NCBI GenBank assembly: GCA_041687475.1
Contig: JAWLBW010000272.1
Location: forward strand, 1 to 6,552
Reading direction: 5' to 3'
Source of the DNA: JAWLBW01 sp041687475
Lineage (GTDB): Bacteria; J088; JAWLBW01
DNA: 6,552 bases
A program made the translations under genes and the position numbers. Below, piece after piece: positions 5,328-6,552 of the stretch. Within the stretch, counting starts at the first letter, position 1. Every line of letters begins with the position of its first letter. The notes under the pieces were generated by a model. It was not told where the DNA came from. It made no database searches and saw only the letters and a list, made by a program, of their open reading frames with translations.

Positions 5328-6128
5328 TCAGGCCGTGAAGCCCGTCGTCTCCGTCACGCCGCTTCCAGCTCCGTTGTCGTCGTCGAAGTCGTCGTCGCCG
5401 TTGTCGTCGTCGAAGTCGTCGTCGCCGTTGTCGTCGTCGAAGTCATCGTCGCCGTTGTCGTCGTCGAAGTCGTCGTCGCCGTTGTCGTCGTCGAAGTCAT
5501 CGTCGCCGTTGTCGTCGTCGAAGTCATCGTCGCCGTTGTCGTCGTCGAAGTCATCGTCGCCGTTGTCGTCGTCGAAATCGTCGTCGCGATCGTCGCGATC
5601 GTCTCGGTCGTCTCGGTCGTCACGGTCGTCGGGTATGCCCCCGATACCGTCATCGTCCCGATCATCATCGCGACCATCGTCATCGTCATCGCGACCGTCG
5701 TCGTCACGATCACCGGTCGATGTACCCACCCTTACCACGCCGGTCTGGTCGGGGTTGAGGTCGTCAAAGAAGGCGCTGGTTCCCGCCTGGGGAAAGCGTA
5801 CGCAGAAGTCGTCACCCGTACCGAGCGCGCCCGAATCGTAGAAGTCGCCGGCACTGACCGACCCCGGCGTTCCGCTCACCACCCGGTGGCTGGTGCTGTC
5901 GACGTTCACCCAACGCACCACGCCGTTGACGGGTATGCGCGGTTCGGGATTCACGAAGCCGTTGCCGTCGATCTCGACGGTTTCGTTGGCCTGCACCAAC
6001 GCACAGTCGAGCACCACCGAGGTTTCCGACGTACCGTTGTCGCCGGTCACACCGTTGTCGTCGTCATCGTCGCCGCACGCCGCCAGGGCGAGCGTGGCGG
6101 CCAAGGCCATCCATTTCACTGCTTTCAT
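5328..6128 (-). CDS. Lipoprotein with plastocyanin-like domain and Asp-rich tandem-repeat tail
   Basis: The 266-residue protein starts MKAVKWMALAATLALAAC, a lipoprotein signal with lipobox LAAC and Cys18, so the mature protein is lipid-anchored outside the cytoplasm. A cupredoxin-like domain spans about 36-136: VNGVVRWVNVDSTSHRVVSGTPGS cut at residue 68-90, then DDFCVRFPQAG and FDDLNPDQTGVVRVG. His81 sits at the first copper-ligand position, but the usual Cys-x-x-His-x-x-x-Met loop is replaced by DLNPDQTG, so type 1 copper binding is unlikely. Cys42 and Cys109 may form a disulfide. The tail (140-253) is nearly all Asp, with DRDDDG blocks, five RDD units (169-183) and eight DDDFDDDNG units (182-253). 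GGAGG eight bases before the ATG at 6128 supports this start; the frame is open further upstream but there it reads through repeats. The tail's role, perhaps cation binding or surface charge, is unknown. Confidence 0.88.
   Translation of the reverse strand: MKAVKWMALAATLALAACGDDDDDNGVTGDNGTSETSVVLDCALVQANETVEIDGNGFVNPEPRIPVNGVVRWVNVDSTSHRVVSGTPGSVSAGDFYDSGALGTGDDFCVRFPQAGTSAFFDDLNPDQTGVVRVGTSTGDRDDDGRDDDDDGRDDDRDDDGIGGIPDDRDDRDDRDDRDDRDDDFDDDNGDDDFDDDNGDDDFDDDNGDDDFDDDNGDDDFDDDNGDDDFDDDNGDDDFDDDNGDDDFDDDNGAGSGVTETTGFTA
5371..5586 (-). repeat. In-frame 27-bp tandem array, eight units
   Basis: Eight consecutive 27-bp units encode DDDFDDDNG eight times. The units differ only at Asp codons (GAC or GAT): four units have GAT at the middle Asp before Phe and the last has GAT at the Asp next to Phe. 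All visible changes are synonymous. Unit gain or loss would keep the reading frame, so the length may vary between strains. Confidence 0.95.
5586..5630 (-). repeat. 9-bp degenerate tandem repeat encoding RDD
   Basis: Arg-Asp-Asp is repeated five times (Arg at residues 169, 172, 175, 178, 181) with varied codons (CGT, CGA, CGC). It adjoins the 27-bp array and makes a charge-mixed segment before the purely acidic one. Confidence 0.75.
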
Positions 6129-6303
6129 GGTTTTACCCTCCCGATATGGACAGGATGGGTAACGCTGCGCCTGCGTGGAATTGCAACCGGACAGCGCGGA
6201 TGCGCTTGCTTTGGCACGGCCTGCACGTCGCCTCTTCCTCCCCTTCCTTCCGGTTTGCCGCGCCGGACGATCATCCCCTCCTTCCTCCATACCTATCCGT
6301 ACA

Positions 6304-6420
6304 GCACGGGTGCACGGCGGTCGTCGGACGCCGGACGCCGGAACCCCCGACCGTGAGCGCGCTTGGCGCACGTGCCCCCTGAGAGGGGGCCGCCCGGTCG
6401 TCCGAATAAGGAGTGCGGCA
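6304..6420 (+). repeat. Composite intergenic repeat, copy D1 (rearranged)
   Basis: The copy opens GCACGGGTGCACGG and a CGGACGCCGGACGCCGGA tract as in copies A and B. Then comes a segment absent from A and B (6344-6387) that matches 5069-5112 at 37 of 44 positions. It contains the hairpin GCCCCCT-GAG-AGGGGGC (6374-6390). After it, CCGAATAAGGAGTGCGGC resembles the start of the A/B core. Confidence 0.65.
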
Positions 6421-6426
6421 ATCGTG

Positions 6427-6532
6427 GTGCACGGGAGGGCGGGGGCCGGCGGACGTCGGACGCCGGACGTCGGTATGAGGACAGCTGCGGCCGTGCAGAC
6501 CGCTGCCCCCTGCGCCCCCATTTACATGGGGG
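6427..6532 (+). repeat. Composite intergenic repeat, copy D2 (diverged)
   Basis: GTGCACGG is followed by CGGCGGACGTCGGACGCC, a decayed form of the A/B core start (GGTATGAGGACAGC against GGAATAAGTACAGC), and a tail ending in the perfect hairpin CCCCCAT-TTAC-ATGGGGG (6515-6532). The tail corresponds to the C-run/G-run end of copy B. Confidence 0.6.
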
Positions 6533-6552
6533 TATGACTGTAGCTCGCCTGC

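Larger units (their letters stand above)
6129..6552. other. Gene-free region upstream of the Asp-rich lipoprotein gene
   Basis: Apart from the repeat copies at 6304-6532, I see no gene here. The lipoprotein frame continues upstream through this region without a stop, but the translation is Arg/Pro-rich repeat-derived sequence. On the minus strand 6200-6300 has several purine runs (GGAGGAAGGAGGGG) but no credible start linked to a protein. No promoter could be defended. Confidence 0.6.

Noticed and set aside
5371..5630. CRISPR array
   Set aside because: The units are contiguous with no unique spacers and code in frame for an acidic peptide.
4843..5841. Plus-strand frame with SSSKSSSPL repeats
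   Set aside because: The repeats are the other plus-strand reading of the 27-bp array; the rest is Arg-rich noise.
5265..6356. Long plus-strand frame of 363 codons with Val/Glu-rich repeats
   Set aside because: It is the complement of the Asp-rich repeat array and of the cupredoxin lipoprotein. It has no signal peptide, SD or family motif, while the minus frame has all three kinds of support.
6129..6521. N-terminal extension of the Asp-rich lipoprotein starting upstream
   Set aside because: The extension reads through intergenic repeats. The lipobox signal and SD place the start at 6128.

Overview
The window is GC-rich (roughly 60% by eye) bacterial chromosomal DNA. Two lipoprotein signal peptides suggest a cell with a well-developed envelope, and Shine-Dalgarno (SD) sites precede most genes. 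The genes do not identify the species. The Cys-patterned lipoprotein at the left edge recalls hypothetical lipoproteins of myxobacteria and leptospires, but that is only an impression. All seven recognisable protein genes lie on the minus strand, so the transcription units read from right to left.

In the direction of transcription the layout is as follows. (1) 6129-6552 is a repeat-rich intergenic region. (2) 5328-6128 encodes a lipoprotein with a plastocyanin-like (cupredoxin) domain that has lost most copper ligands and carries an extremely Asp-rich tail made by eight 27-bp tandem repeats. It is followed by a strong UUCG-capped terminator-like hairpin. (3) 4853-5327 is a second gene-free region packed with hairpin modules. 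(4) An NfeD-family membrane protein (4382-4852, GTG start) and an SPFH/stomatin-family protein (3453-4304) form a typical two-gene operon. (5) A type II toxin-antitoxin pair follows: a Phd/YefM-like antitoxin (2930-3208) overlapping a PIN-domain VapC/FitB-like toxin (2538-2933) by four bases. A perfect 9-bp inverted repeat covers the antitoxin's -10 box and start codon, and the layout implies a leaderless transcript. (6) A 572-residue fusion of a NERD nuclease-like domain and a superfamily I helicase (591-2309) has its own promoter. (7) A lipoprotein gene (340 down to 1) runs off the left edge.

The most notable background structure is a composite intergenic repeat family. Two copies (2405-2550 and 3257-3391), in direct orientation, bracket the toxin-antitoxin module and share a 71-bp core with 65 of 71 identical bases. 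Related pieces occur at 5069-5112 and 6304-6532. Some copies end in a C-run/G-run hairpin. I do not recognise the family; it matches neither an insertion sequence nor a consensus integron attC site. The toxin-antitoxin pair and the nuclease-helicase next to it look like a small accessory, possibly defence-related, insertion between housekeeping-type envelope genes. That grouping is an inference.
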